This document shows, one piece after another, positions 26,582-36,505 of a DNA stretch of 64,000 nt; within the stretch, counting starts at the first letter, position 1, and each line of letters starts with the position of its first letter. A program made the position numbers and the translations under genes. The DNA lies in NCBI RefSeq assembly GCF_037154075.1, contig NZ_JBANRJ010000001.1, positions 1,669,501 to 1,733,500 on the forward strand, given 5' to 3'. The notes under the pieces are model-generated. The model did not search any database and was not told the DNA's origin. It saw only the letters and a list, made by a program, of their open reading frames with translations. This stretch comes from Sphingobium aromaticiconvertens (GTDB lineage Bacteria; Pseudomonadota; Alphaproteobacteria; Sphingomonadales; Sphingomonadaceae).

Positions 26582-27403
26582 ATGCTGATCCACCACGCTC
26601 GCTCGCTGCTGTTCCTGCCCGCTTCCAACGAGCGCGCGATCGCCAAGGCGCGCGACTTGCCCTGCGACATGGTGATCCTCGACCTGGAGGATGCTGTTGC
26701 GAATGACCGGAAGGAAGAGGCGCGCAGCAATGCCGTCGCGGCGCTGCAACAGGGCTTTGGCAACCGGTTGAAGGCGGCACGGATCAATGTTGCCGGTACG
26801 CCATGGCACGGGGTCGAGATGGTGGCGATGAAGGCCGCGCCTGTCGATTATGTCGTGCTGCCCAAGGTGGAAGACCCGCGGCAGGTGAAAGATGTGTTCA
26901 GCGTCACGCAAAAGCCGGTGATCGCCATGATCGAAAGCGCCAAGGGTGCGCTTGCCGCGCCCTCGATCGCAGCGGCGGAGGGAACAGCCGCCTTGTTCGT
27001 GGGAGTCAACGACCTGCGCCTCGACCTTCGCATTCCCGCGGCGGTTGGTCGTGCGGGCCTGTCGCTCGTCCTTCAGCAGACCGTGCTGGCGGCGCGGGCG
27101 GCGGGTATTGCCGTGTTCGACGGGGTCTATAACCGGCTGGACGACCTTGCTGGCCTTCAGGCCGAATGTATCGAGGGCCATGCGCTGGGCTTCGACGGCA
27201 AGACCCTGATCCATCCCGGCCAGATCGACATCGCCAATCGCCTCTTTGGTCCCGACCCGCAGGCCGTGGTCGACGCCCGTCGTCTGATAGAAGCGGCGAC
27301 CGGCGGCGCGGAGCGGTTTGAGGGACGGATGATAGAGACGATGCACGTCGTTGAGGCCCGCGCACTGGTCGCGCGGGCGGATGCGGTGACGCCCTCAAGA
27401 TAA
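26582..27403 (+). CDS. HpcH/HpaI aldolase, CitE-like CoA ester lyase
   Basis: The 273-residue TIM-barrel enzyme resembles the citrate lyase beta chain. The motif ILDLEDAV (Mg-binding Glu/Asp) is followed by PKVEDP, IESAKGALA, then FVGVNDLRLD and a C-terminal LIHPGQIDIAN. It probably cleaves or hydrolyses an acyl-CoA such as malyl- or citramalyl-CoA. No alpha or gamma citrate lyase subunits are nearby, so it acts alone. Exact substrate unknown. Divergent from the SPFH gene. Confidence 0.88.
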   Translation: MLIHHARSLLFLPASNERAIAKARDLPCDMVILDLEDAVANDRKEEARSNAVAALQQGFGNRLKAARINVAGTPWHGVEMVAMKAAPVDYVVLPKVEDPRQVKDVFSVTQKPVIAMIESAKGALAAPSIAAAEGTAALFVGVNDLRLDLRIPAAVGRAGLSLVLQQTVLAARAAGIAVFDGVYNRLDDLAGLQAECIEGHALGFDGKTLIHPGQIDIANRLFGPDPQAVVDARRLIEAATGGAERFEGRMIETMHVVEARALVARADAVTPSR

Positions 27404-27414
27404 TTGCCGCATAA

Positions 27415-28974
<1,560 letters not shown>

Positions 28975-28980
28975 AAATCC

Positions 28981-29000
28981 CCCTCCCGCTTGCGGGAGGG
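28981..29000 (+). terminator. GC-rich hairpin after guaB
   Basis: CCCTCCCGC and GCGGGAGGG form a nine-base-pair stem with a two-base loop, and a further AGGGGAGGG follows. There is no T tract. Simple repeats of this type occur between genes in sphingomonads, so it may be a dispersed intergenic element instead of a terminator. Confidence 0.45.
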
Positions 29001-29063
29001 GCTAGGGGAGGGCCTATGTCTACTATTTATCCCCGGCTCCTCGCTCAACGGAAGCGGTAAAAC

Positions 29064-30236
29064 ATGACACCCGCCGCCCGCGTTCAGGCCGCGATCGACT
29101 TGCTCGACGCCATCATTGCCGCTGCGCGCGATGGTGGTCCGGCTGCCGACACGCTCATCGCGACCTATTTCAAGACCCGTCGCTATGCCGGATCGAAGGA
29201 CCGCCGCGCGGTGCGCGAGCATGTTTATGCCGCCATCCGCCGCACCGCCGATTGCCCGGAGACGGGACGCGTCGCTCTGATCGGCCTTGCCCGCGAACAG
29301 CCGGACATCGCCGCGCTGTTCGACGGATCGTCCCACGGCCCCGCACCGATCATGCCGGAAGAGGCGGGCGCCGCACCTGGTATCGTTCCGAGCTGGATCG
29401 CGCCGCTGATCGCGCAGCCGGTGGAGCAGGAAGCATTGCTGGGCCGCGCGCCGGTGGACCTGCGCATCAATCGCCTGAAAACCACGCCCGAAGCCGTGGC
29501 GCCGGATTTCCCCGACGCTACGCCGATCCCCGGCCTCCCCGACGCCCTGCGCCTGCCTGAAGGCTGGCCGGTCGAGCGCAGCGAGGCTTGGATAGCAGGC
29601 CGCGTCGAAGTGCAGGACGCCGGCAGCCAACTTATCTCCATGGCCTGCGACGCGCAGGCCGGCCTGACCGTCATCGACCTGTGCGCAGGGGCAGGGGGCA
29701 AGACGCTGGCTCTGGCCGCGGATATGGCCGGGAAAGGTCGCCTGATCGCCGCCGACTCGATCCGCTCGCGGCTTGCGCGCCTTGCCCCCCGTGCCGAGCG
29801 GGCAGGCGCATCGGGTATCGAAACCCTGTTGCTTGATCAGGGGCATGAAGGCCGCGCCCTCGATGCATTCGCGGGGCAGGCCGACATTGTGTTGGTCGAT
29901 GCGCCCTGTTCGGGCACCGGTACCTGGCGGCGTAACCCGGAGGCGCGCTGGCGATTGACGCCCGCGCGACTCGACCGGCTCGTCTCTGAACAGGCGCGTA
30001 TTCTTGATTTCGCCGCGCCACTGCTGGCGCCAGGTGGCCTGCTCGTCTATGCCGTCTGTGCGCTGACGGATCGGGAAGGACGCGATCAGGTGGAGGCTTT
30101 TCTCACCCGCCATCCGGGTTTTACGGTGGAAGCTGTACCCGTAACGATGGGCCGTGTGCATGGAGGTGGTTGTCTTTTGACCCCCGTGCATGATGGCACC
30201 GATGGCTTCTTCTTTGCGCGGCTGCGGCATGGCTGA
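29064..30236 (+). CDS. RsmB/NOP-family RNA m5C methyltransferase
   Basis: The 390-residue SAM-dependent enzyme has an N-terminal helical domain (residues 1-130) and a Rossmann methylase core with [15 protein letters not shown] (motif I). The catalytic motif [18 protein letters not shown] (motif IV) and the second cysteine [13 protein letters not shown] (motif VI) follow. It makes 5-methylcytosine in rRNA or tRNA. It resembles RsmB without a full NusB domain, so I leave the symbol open. It ends 80 bases before a TPR gene on the same strand. Confidence 0.9.
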   Translation: MTPAARVQAAIDLLDAIIAAARDGGPAADTLIATYFKTRRYAGSKDRRAVREHVYAAIRRTADCPETGRVALIGLAREQPDIAALFDGSSHGPAPIMPEEAGAAPGIVPSWIAPLIAQPVEQEALLGRAPVDLRINRLKTTPEAVAPDFPDATPIPGLPDALRLPEGWPVERSEAWIAGRVEVQDAGSQLISMACDAQAGLTVIDLCAGAGGKTLALAADMAGKGRLIAADSIRSRLARLAPRAERAGASGIETLLLDQGHEGRALDAFAGQADIVLVDAPCSGTGTWRRNPEARWRLTPARLDRLVSEQARILDFAAPLLAPGGLLVYAVCALTDREGRDQVEAFLTRHPGFTVEAVPVTMGRVHGGGCLLTPVHDGTDGFFFARLRHG

Positions 30237-30315
30237 AAAGGCCGCCCAAAAACAGGGCATGGACATTGGCCTGCAAAGCCGCGAAAATCAGCCGGAATCG
30301 CTGTTGGAGACCTTG

Positions 30316-30837
30316 ATGCGTTTTACCCCTGCCTCGATCGCCCTCGCGGCCCTGCTGACCACCGTGTCCAGTGTGGGCCTGACGCAGCGGCCTGACGCGC
30401 AGATCGAACCGCTGTCGCTCGAATGGATGCGGGCGGGAGAGGCGGCGAGCAAGGCGGGCAATCTGTCCGGCGCAGTTGATGCCTATGAAAGCGCGCTGGC
30501 GGTCGATCCGCGCAACCGTGCCGCTTATGTGGCGCTGGCGGACGTCGCGCGCGCGCAGGAATTGCCGGGCAAGGCGATTCGCCTGTATCGAGAGGCGCTG
30601 CTGCTCGACCCCACCGATGTGAACGCGCTGGTCGGGCAGGGTGAAGCGATGGTGGCCAAGGGCGCTGTCGCCAAGGCAAAGGAAAACCTGGCAGTCGCGC
30701 AGAAGGCGTGCGGTGCCGATTGTGCCCCGGTAGGCAAGCTGTCGGCCGCGATCGCGAAGGGCGCGCCCCCACCCACGGTCCTGAGCGTTAAGGACGTGAT
30801 ACCGGCACCGGCCACACCGCAAACCGAAAAGCCGTAA
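30316..30837 (+). CDS. Tetratricopeptide repeat protein, exported
   Basis: The 173-residue protein starts with a signal peptide ([24 protein letters not shown]). It has two to three TPR units from about residue 40 ([30 protein letters not shown], then the [14 protein letters not shown] unit). It ends in a proline-rich tail. It is probably a periplasmic protein-interaction scaffold. The ATG at 30316 follows TTGGAGAC; upstream in-frame starts would place the signal peptide internally. It precedes the kinase remnant convergently. Confidence 0.82.
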   Translation: MRFTPASIALAALLTTVSSVGLTQRPDAQIEPLSLEWMRAGEAASKAGNLSGAVDAYESALAVDPRNRAAYVALADVARAQELPGKAIRLYREALLLDPTDVNALVGQGEAMVAKGAVAKAKENLAVAQKACGADCAPVGKLSAAIAKGAPPPTVLSVKDVIPAPATPQTEKP

Positions 30838-31589
30838 AGCTCAAAAATCTTGTAATAGGTGTCAGTTCCGGCCTTCACATAACAGCCGCTCCACTCGACC
30901 AGTCAGTTCGTCGACCGCGAACGGCTTTGTGACGACTTCCATGCCCCGTTCGATATGGCCGTGGTTCAGCACGGCATTTTCGGCATAGCCGGTGATGAAC
31001 AGGATCTTCAGGCCAGGCTTGAGCACGCGTGCGGCTTCGGCCACTTGTCGCCCATTAAGCCCGCCAGGCAGGCCGACGTCAGTAATCAGCAGGGCCACAT
31101 CAGACCGCGATTCCAGGATTTTCAGCCCGGACGGACCATCGCCTGCTTCAACACAATGATAGCCGCGTTCTTCCAGCGCGTCGACGATCAGCATCCGCAC
31201 CGATGGTTCATCGTCCACCACAAGCACTGTCTCGCCCGCGCCCTGTATCGGGGAGCCTGCCTTCTCCGGAAGCACTTCCTCCACCTCCTCGCCCAGATGG
31301 CGGGGGAGGTAGATGCACACCATCGTGCCCTGATCGATCTCGGAATAGATGCGGACGTGACCAAGCGACTGGCGTGCAAAGCCATAGACCATCGACAGAC
31401 CCAGACCCGTGCCCTCGCCGATCGGCTTGGTGGTGAAAAAGGGATCAAACACCCGCTCGATGATCGTCTTGTCTATGCCGGTTCCGGTATCGCTGACGCA
31501 TAGCGTTACATATTGGCCGGGTTCGATGCCTCGCTCCAGTGCAGCCCGCCGATCCAGCCATTTGTTGCCAGTCTCGATCGTGATCGTGC

Positions 31590-31601
31590 CCCCTTCGGGC
31601 A
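31590..31601 (+). repeat. attL core (left direct repeat)
   Basis: CCCCTTCGGGCA repeats exactly at 50903-50914 in the same orientation. With one mismatch the match extends to 16 bases: GTGCCCCCTTCGGGCA here (31586-31601) against GTGACCCCTTCGGGCA on the right. It lies in the codons for PEG of the kinase N-box region. Confidence 0.88.
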
Positions 31602-31630
31602 CCCGGTAATCCTGGTAAGGTACTGAGTTT

Positions 31631-31656
31631 ACATCGACATTTAGTCGATGTAGGTT
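31631..31656 (+). repeat. Inverted repeat near the left end of the element
   Basis: ACATCGAC (31631-31638) and GTCGATGT (31644-31651) form an eight-base stem with loop ATTTA, followed by AGGTTTTT. Read rightward it resembles a terminator. It may equally be a recombination or regulatory site, since it lies 30 bases inside attL. Confidence 0.45.
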
Positions 31657-31661
31657 TTTGA

Positions 31662-31681
31662 TACCATCATAGATGCCATCT
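31662..31681 (+). repeat. Putative integrase arm sites, left end
   Basis: TACCATCA and the related TGCCATCT lie in tandem, four bases apart, about 60 bases inside attL. The same arrangement (two TACCATCA copies four bases apart) lies inside the right end at 50765-50784. The pattern fits arm-type integrase binding sites. Confidence 0.5.
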
Positions 31682-31878
31682 GTCCATTGGGTTTGTATCG
31701 GTTGAATTGACATTTCACGGCGAGAGAATGTCCTGCCGAGAAGGTCGAGTGATGGGTCAGTGGCATCGGGTTAGCAGACCCACATCAGCAAGAAAGTGCT
31801 CACGACCGTTTGCCTATCGCCCGAGAGCCGCTAACTGTCGCGCAGTCGGCAATTCCGCCCGCCGCAGGCTATGATACT

Positions 31879-34800
31879 ATGAACCTCACGATCCACAGTC
31901 CACGCGAAGCGCTCGGGAAAGCAGACCGTGCGTTCAAGCCAACCCGGCAGCAGATTGATCGATTCAAAGCCGAGTTGCTGAAGCTTCTAGACCACAGCAA
32001 TCCTGCGGAGACCGAGGAATATCACAAGAATTTAATAGCCGACTTTCTCAAGCGGACCTATTTTTCGCCAGCCTTCTTCATCAATACCAAGGGCAGGACT
32101 GACCTCGTTATTCATACCGGCACGGACGCCTCGCACCCCGTGGGAGTGCTCATTGAAGCGAAACGCCCGGCCAACGCCCACGAGATGGTCCGGATCGACC
32201 AGCTCAACACGAAGGCCTTCCAGGAGCTTGTCCTCTATTACATGAGAGAACGTTTCAACCACAATCGACGTAACTTGGGCATAAAAAACCTCGTCGTGAC
32301 TAATGGTTGGCAGTGGTTCATATTTTCAGCAGAGGTTTTCGAACGCGAGTTCGCTCAGAATTCGCGCTTCGTTCAGCTATACACTGACTTTGAGGCGGGC
32401 CGCCTAGCTGGCAAGACGACGGACTTTTTCTATAAGGAGATAGCCGCGCCTGCTATCAATGCGATTGAAGGCGATATCCGCTTCACCCATTTCGACATGC
32501 GCGACTACCATGCAGCGATAAGGGACGATGTCTCCGGCAAAGACGACGATCTCGCCGTGCTCTACAAGCTGCTCTCCCCCGCATCACTCCTCCGGCTCCC
32601 CTTCACCAACGACAGCAACACCTTGAATCGCGGGTTTTATACCGAGCTGCTGCACATTATCGGCCTCGTGGAGACGCGACAAGGCAGCAAGCCGATAATT
32701 TCGCGCAAGCCAGTGAAGGATAGAGAGCCGGGCTCGCTCATCGAGAACACGATTGAGCAACTCGAAAGCTTGGACAAAATCCAGAGGATTACCGAACCAT
32801 CGAGATTTGGAGCGACGGGTGATGAACGCGCGTTCAACGTCGCTCTGCAACTGTCACTGACTTGGGTTAACAGAGTGCTGTTCCTGAAGCTTCTCGAGGC
32901 TCAACTGACGGCCTATAATCGCGATCCGGGCGGAGCTCGATTTCTCGGTGTGGAGCAGGTTTCCAGTTATGAAGAGCTTAACCGACTGTTTTTTCAGGTG
33001 CTTGCGCGTCGACCGGACGAACGCAGCTCTAATATTGCGGCAAAATACGGTCACGTCCCATACCTAAACAGCTCACTGTTTGAGGTGACTGATCTTGAAC
33101 AGGAGACGGTTGTTATCAGCAACCTCGAGAATCGTAGGCTACGGACTACGACATCGACTGTCCTACGCGACGAGGTTGGCCGACCGATCTCAGCAGATCT
33201 CACCGCCCTAGAGTATTTGCTCAGGTTCCTCGACGCCTATGACTTCTCCAGCGATGCCGACGGCGAAATCCGGGAAGACAGCCGCACGTTGATCACCGCA
33301 CCCGTGCTCGGTCTCATCTTCGAAAAAATCAATGGCTACAAGGACGGCTCTTTTTTCACGCCGGGCGTCGTCACAATGCACATGTGCAGGGATGTCGTTC
33401 GACGTGCGGTCCTACAGAGATTTAATGACCTTAAGGGTTGGAATTGCGAAACCTTTGGTGACCTCTACGATCTTATCGACGACCGCGCGGAAGCAAACTC
33501 CATTGTGAACGGCATCCGGATTTGCGACCCAGCGGTAGGATCAGGGCACTTCCTTGTCTCCGCCCTCAACGAGTTGATGGCGCTGAAGGCAGACCTGCGA
33601 ATTCTCCAGGACCGGGCAGGCAGGCGTCTTAAGGAGTACAGCGTCGAAGTCATCGCTGACGAACTGTTGATCACCGACGAAGAGGGGCAGCCCTACCGAT
33701 ACCAGCGCGACAGCCCCGAGAGCCAACGCGTGCAGGAGGCACTATTTCACGAGAAGCAGGCTCTCATCGAGGGTTGTCTGTTTGGGGTCGATATTAATCC
33801 GAATTCCGTGAATATTTGCAGGCTAAGACTATGGATCGAACTCCTTAAGAATGCCTATTTCCGGCCGGACGGCACACTGGAAACGCTTCCCAACATCGAC
33901 ATCAACATACGTTGCGGAAACTCCCTCCTGTCGCGCTTTGATCTTGATGCGGAGATTGGAGGCGCTTTGAAGAAGAAAGGTTTGCGCATCTCCGACTACC
34001 GGTCGGCAATTACTTCGTACCAGAATGCTCGAACCAAGGACGAAAAGCGCGAGATGCGCTCTTTTATTGATGAGTTGAAAGGCGGCATCCGAAACGAGAT
34101 CCTTCACAACCATCCGCAGGCGCGCAGGCTGCGGAAGGCTAAAGTGGATGCTTCGTTCCTTCGCGACCAACATCGCCTGTTTGAGAACGAAGCGGAGAGG
34201 AAAGCGAGGACCGCGAAGCTAGCAAAATTGGAACTTGAGATTGCGTCAATTGAGAGGCTGCTAGAGCAGATCAAGACGGATCGGATGCTCCGCGATTCGT
34301 TCGAGTGGCGGTTTGAATACCCGGAAGTACTAGACGAGGACGGTGCCTTCGTCGGCTTCGATGTGGTGGTTGGCAACCCGCCATACGGGGTGTCAATTAC
34401 CGGCGACGAGCGTGAATACCTCGTCCGCAGCATTGGCAAAGTGCCCGACTACGAAATCTACTACCTTTTCCTGAATCGTGGGCGGCAGATCGTCCGGCCT
34501 GGCGGTAAGCTGGCCTACATTCTGCCAAATTCGTTCCTCTTTAATGTGAACGCGGCTGACTATCGGCTATCGCTGCTGCAGAGTTGGCATGTGGACGAGG
34601 TTGTGGACTGCACGGCTGTGCAAATCTTTGACGACGCCGTCGTGCGGAACGCAATTCTTGCTACTACGAAAGCCGCCAGCGCTCCCGCTATCGGCTACAA
34701 GGAGACAGCTGGCGCTGCCGATCTAGCGGAACTGCTCGCAAGACCGATAAAATATATACCTGCATCGAGACTACAGACGAACAACGTCAACTGGGGCCTG

Positions 34801-35550
34801 CTGTTCAAGCTGGATGAGGACGTGCTCGACTTGGTGCAGAGGTTACGCACTTTCTCAAGGTTAGAGGAATGTTTCGAAGTTTCTCAAGGTTACATCCCTT
34901 ATCGCCAGAAAGACCTCGTCGTCCTGCATGGAAAGGAAGAGGCTGCAGCTATCGTTAAGGAAAGGAAATGGCATGCGCAAAGCGCGATTGATGAAACCTA
35001 CATTGAAGAACTCTGGGGTCGATCGCTGAGCCGCTATAGTCATACACCCACCGGTTCTTTTGTTCGCTATGGGCGACATGTCGCTTCCTACGTTGACATG
35101 CGCTTCTTTGAGCAGCGTCGGCTTCTGGTCCGGGAGATTACCAATCCGCGGGTGATGGCGACGCTAGTCGAGGACACGTTCGTCAACGACCCGCAGATCA
35201 TATCGATCATACCAAAAGGTGATACGCCGCTGGACGTTTTGTGGGCCATCCTCAACTCACGGCTTGCCAGCTTCTACCACTTCAGCGCTTCGCCTAAAGC
35301 GACAAAGGGTCTGTTCCCCAAGATCCTGGTCATCGACGTGCGCGCATTCCCAATACCCGCCCGGATTGAAGGTACGGAAAGCGAGGCCATCACCAGAATG
35401 GTGTCCGATGCGTTCCGACTGAAAGCCGCCGAGAATATCACGGAACTCGCCCGCGTGGAGGGCGAGCTGGAGGCAGCGGTAAACAGGCTCTATGGTCTGA
35501 GCGCCAAGGATGTGGCAATCATAGATCGAGAACTGCTGGGGAGGATTTGA
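31879..35550 (+). CDS. Type IIG-like restriction-modification enzyme (Eco57I family)
   Basis: The 1223-residue protein combines nuclease and N6-adenine methylase in one chain. The N-terminal region has a PD-(D/E)xK-like nuclease signature: Asp in TDLVIH (about residue 75) and IEAK (Glu93, Lys95). The methylase core carries motif I DPAVGSGHF (Asp550) and motif IV NPPY (Asn833). The C-terminal 350 residues probably form the target-recognition domain. Such enzymes cut unmodified DNA near an asymmetric site while methylating the host. No separate methylase, specificity or BREX genes are adjacent. The ATG at 31879 starts MNLTIHSPREALG; an in-frame TTG at 31810 is an alternative. Codon use is less GC-biased than the chromosome. 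Confidence 0.88.
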   Translation: MNLTIHSPREALGKADRAFKPTRQQIDRFKAELLKLLDHSNPAETEEYHKNLIADFLKRTYFSPAFFINTKGRTDLVIHTGTDASHPVGVLIEAKRPANAHEMVRIDQLNTKAFQELVLYYMRERFNHNRRNLGIKNLVVTNGWQWFIFSAEVFEREFAQNSRFVQLYTDFEAGRLAGKTTDFFYKEIAAPAINAIEGDIRFTHFDMRDYHAAIRDDVSGKDDDLAVLYKLLSPASLLRLPFTNDSNTLNRGFYTELLHIIGLVETRQGSKPIISRKPVKDREPGSLIENTIEQLESLDKIQRITEPSRFGATGDERAFNVALQLSLTWVNRVLFLKLLEAQLTAYNRDPGGARFLGVEQVSSYEELNRLFFQVLARRPDERSSNIAAKYGHVPYLNSSLFEVTDLEQETVVISNLENRRLRTTTSTVLRDEVGRPISADLTALEYLLRFLDAYDFSSDADGEIREDSRTLITAPVLGLIFEKINGYKDGSFFTPGVVTMHMCRDVVRRAVLQRFNDLKGWNCETFGDLYDLIDDRAEANSIVNGIRICDPAVGSGHFLVSALNELMALKADLRILQDRAGRRLKEYSVEVIADELLITDEEGQPYRYQRDSPESQRVQEALFHEKQALIEGCLFGVDINPNSVNICRLRLWIELLKNAYFRPDGTLETLPNIDINIRCGNSLLSRFDLDAEIGGALKKKGLRISDYRSAITSYQNARTKDEKREMRSFIDELKGGIRNEILHNHPQARRLRKAKVDASFLRDQHRLFENEAERKARTAKLAKLELEIASIERLLEQIKTDRMLRDSFEWRFEYPEVLDEDGAFVGFDVVVGNPPYGVSITGDEREYLVRSIGKVPDYEIYYLFLNRGRQIVRPGGKLAYILPNSFLFNVNAADYRLSLLQSWHVDEVVDCTAVQIFDDAVVRNAILATTKAASAPAIGYKETAGAADLAELLARPIKYIPASRLQTNNVNWGLLFKLDEDVLDLVQRLRTFSRLEECFEVSQGYIPYRQKDLVVLHGKEEAAAIVKERKWHAQSAIDETYIEELWGRSLSRYSHTPTGSFVRYGRHVASYVDMRFFEQRRLLVREITNPRVMATLVEDTFVNDPQIISIIPKGDTPLDVLWAILNSRLASFYHFSASPKATKGLFPKILVIDVRAFPIPARIEGTESEAITRMVSDAFRLKAAENITELARVEGELEAAVNRLYGLSAKDVAIIDRELLGRI

Positions 35551-35741
35551 GCCATCGCTTCACCCGTTCGCGAATTGAGAATGACACATAGCCTGCATCC
35601 ACCACCCGGCATGAGCCGTTAGTGCCCTTTAGTCGGTCTGATAACCTATATCGCGCGAATTGCTAACATTCCTGTAAAGTCTACATTTAATGTCACAGCC
35701 AAGCGATATTCATGCTGGAGGAGTTCTGCCTTGCAAGAGCC

Positions 35742-36488
35742 TCAACGCTTCCTGATGCTGATAGTGCATCGCACTGGCTCCTTGATTTTGGCAGCCGCAT
35801 GTTCGCACGCGGTAATGGTATCCCGGTTTTCGTCTGCCATATCGGCGGCGTTGACGATTGCCTCCCATGCTTCGGGATTATCGGTTCGCATTAGACGAAT
35901 ACCGGCATCCCATAAGGTAGGCTCGCCTAGCGTGCGACGGGCAACCCTTTCCGGCCAGAGCCAGCTTTGCGGACCGATGCCGGCCGCCCAGCCGGGATAG
36001 ATCAGCCACAGAAGCGAGATGGCCACTGCCGCGCCGCTAACGCAATAGAATATGTGCCAGCGCTGTTGCTGTTTGGTCCGAGTGGCTCCGACCGCGCGCA
36101 TCTGATCCGCATGGGCTTGATGATGCAATTCCAGCGATTTCTTGATGGTCGCCTTGTCCGTCTCGCGTGCGGCATCCGCCGCCACATTAATCCGCTCCGC
36201 CATGCTCTCCGGCGTCAACTGCATGGCAGGTGCATCCATGATTGTTTTCGTCTGCCCCGCCAAAGTCGCGAGATAGCCGTTCATCTTGGCGAGTGTCGGC
36301 CCATAGTCGGGGAAGTCGAGGCTCTGCTTCTCGACGGCGATATGCTCAAGCGCGCGGGCCATCACCGCCATGCGCCCTTCAAGCCGTTCCTCCATAGTGG
36401 CGACGCGCTCCGAGAGATGCGCGAACGCCTCGGCGGCGGCATTGGGCCGGGGTTCCGGTTCGTTCAAAAGGCTCTGCTCGTCGTCCAT
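35742..36488 (-). CDS. DUF6118-type protein linked to TraA
   Basis: The 248-residue protein has an N-terminal coiled coil (residues 15-55, then DFPDYGPTLAKMNGYLATLAGQ). A membrane segment is at about residues 145-165 (IFYCVSGAAVAISLLWLIY), followed by a C-terminal soluble domain. Proteins of this form (DUF6118) are encoded next to Ti-type traA in many alphaproteobacterial mobile elements. The function is unknown and may be related to conjugation. The ATG at 36488 is preceded by AAGGAG. It begins 17 bases after the traA stop, so it is in the traA transcript. Confidence 0.8.
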   Translation of the reverse strand: MDDEQSLLNEPEPRPNAAAEAFAHLSERVATMEERLEGRMAVMARALEHIAVEKQSLDFPDYGPTLAKMNGYLATLAGQTKTIMDAPAMQLTPESMAERINVAADAARETDKATIKKSLELHHQAHADQMRAVGATRTKQQQRWHIFYCVSGAAVAISLLWLIYPGWAAGIGPQSWLWPERVARRTLGEPTLWDAGIRLMRTDNPEAWEAIVNAADMADENRDTITACEHAAAKIKEPVRCTISIRKR

Positions 36489-36505
36489 ATCATGGTCTCC
36501 TTGGG

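Larger units (their letters stand above)
30862..31713 (-). pseudogene. 3' part of a split hybrid histidine kinase
   Basis: This frame holds only the last third of a hybrid kinase: the HATPase G-boxes (CVSDTGTGI near residue 72, GEGTGLGLSMVYG near 99) and a C-terminal receiver domain (residues 160-283; LVVDDEPSVRML, phospho-Asp in LITDVGLPGGL, Lys in VTKPF). The genuine kinase sequence begins at PEGGTITIETG (31602). The 37 codons before it (from ATG 31713) come from the inserted element and read straight in frame. The missing 5' part lies on the same strand at 50903-52679. The chimeric 283-residue protein lacks the dimerisation His and is not expected to be an active kinase. Confidence 0.92.

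Noticed and set aside
31879..35550. PglX methylase of a BREX system
   Set aside because: No pglZ, brxA/B/C or brxL genes are adjacent, and the protein has an N-terminal IEAK nuclease motif typical of Type IIG enzymes.
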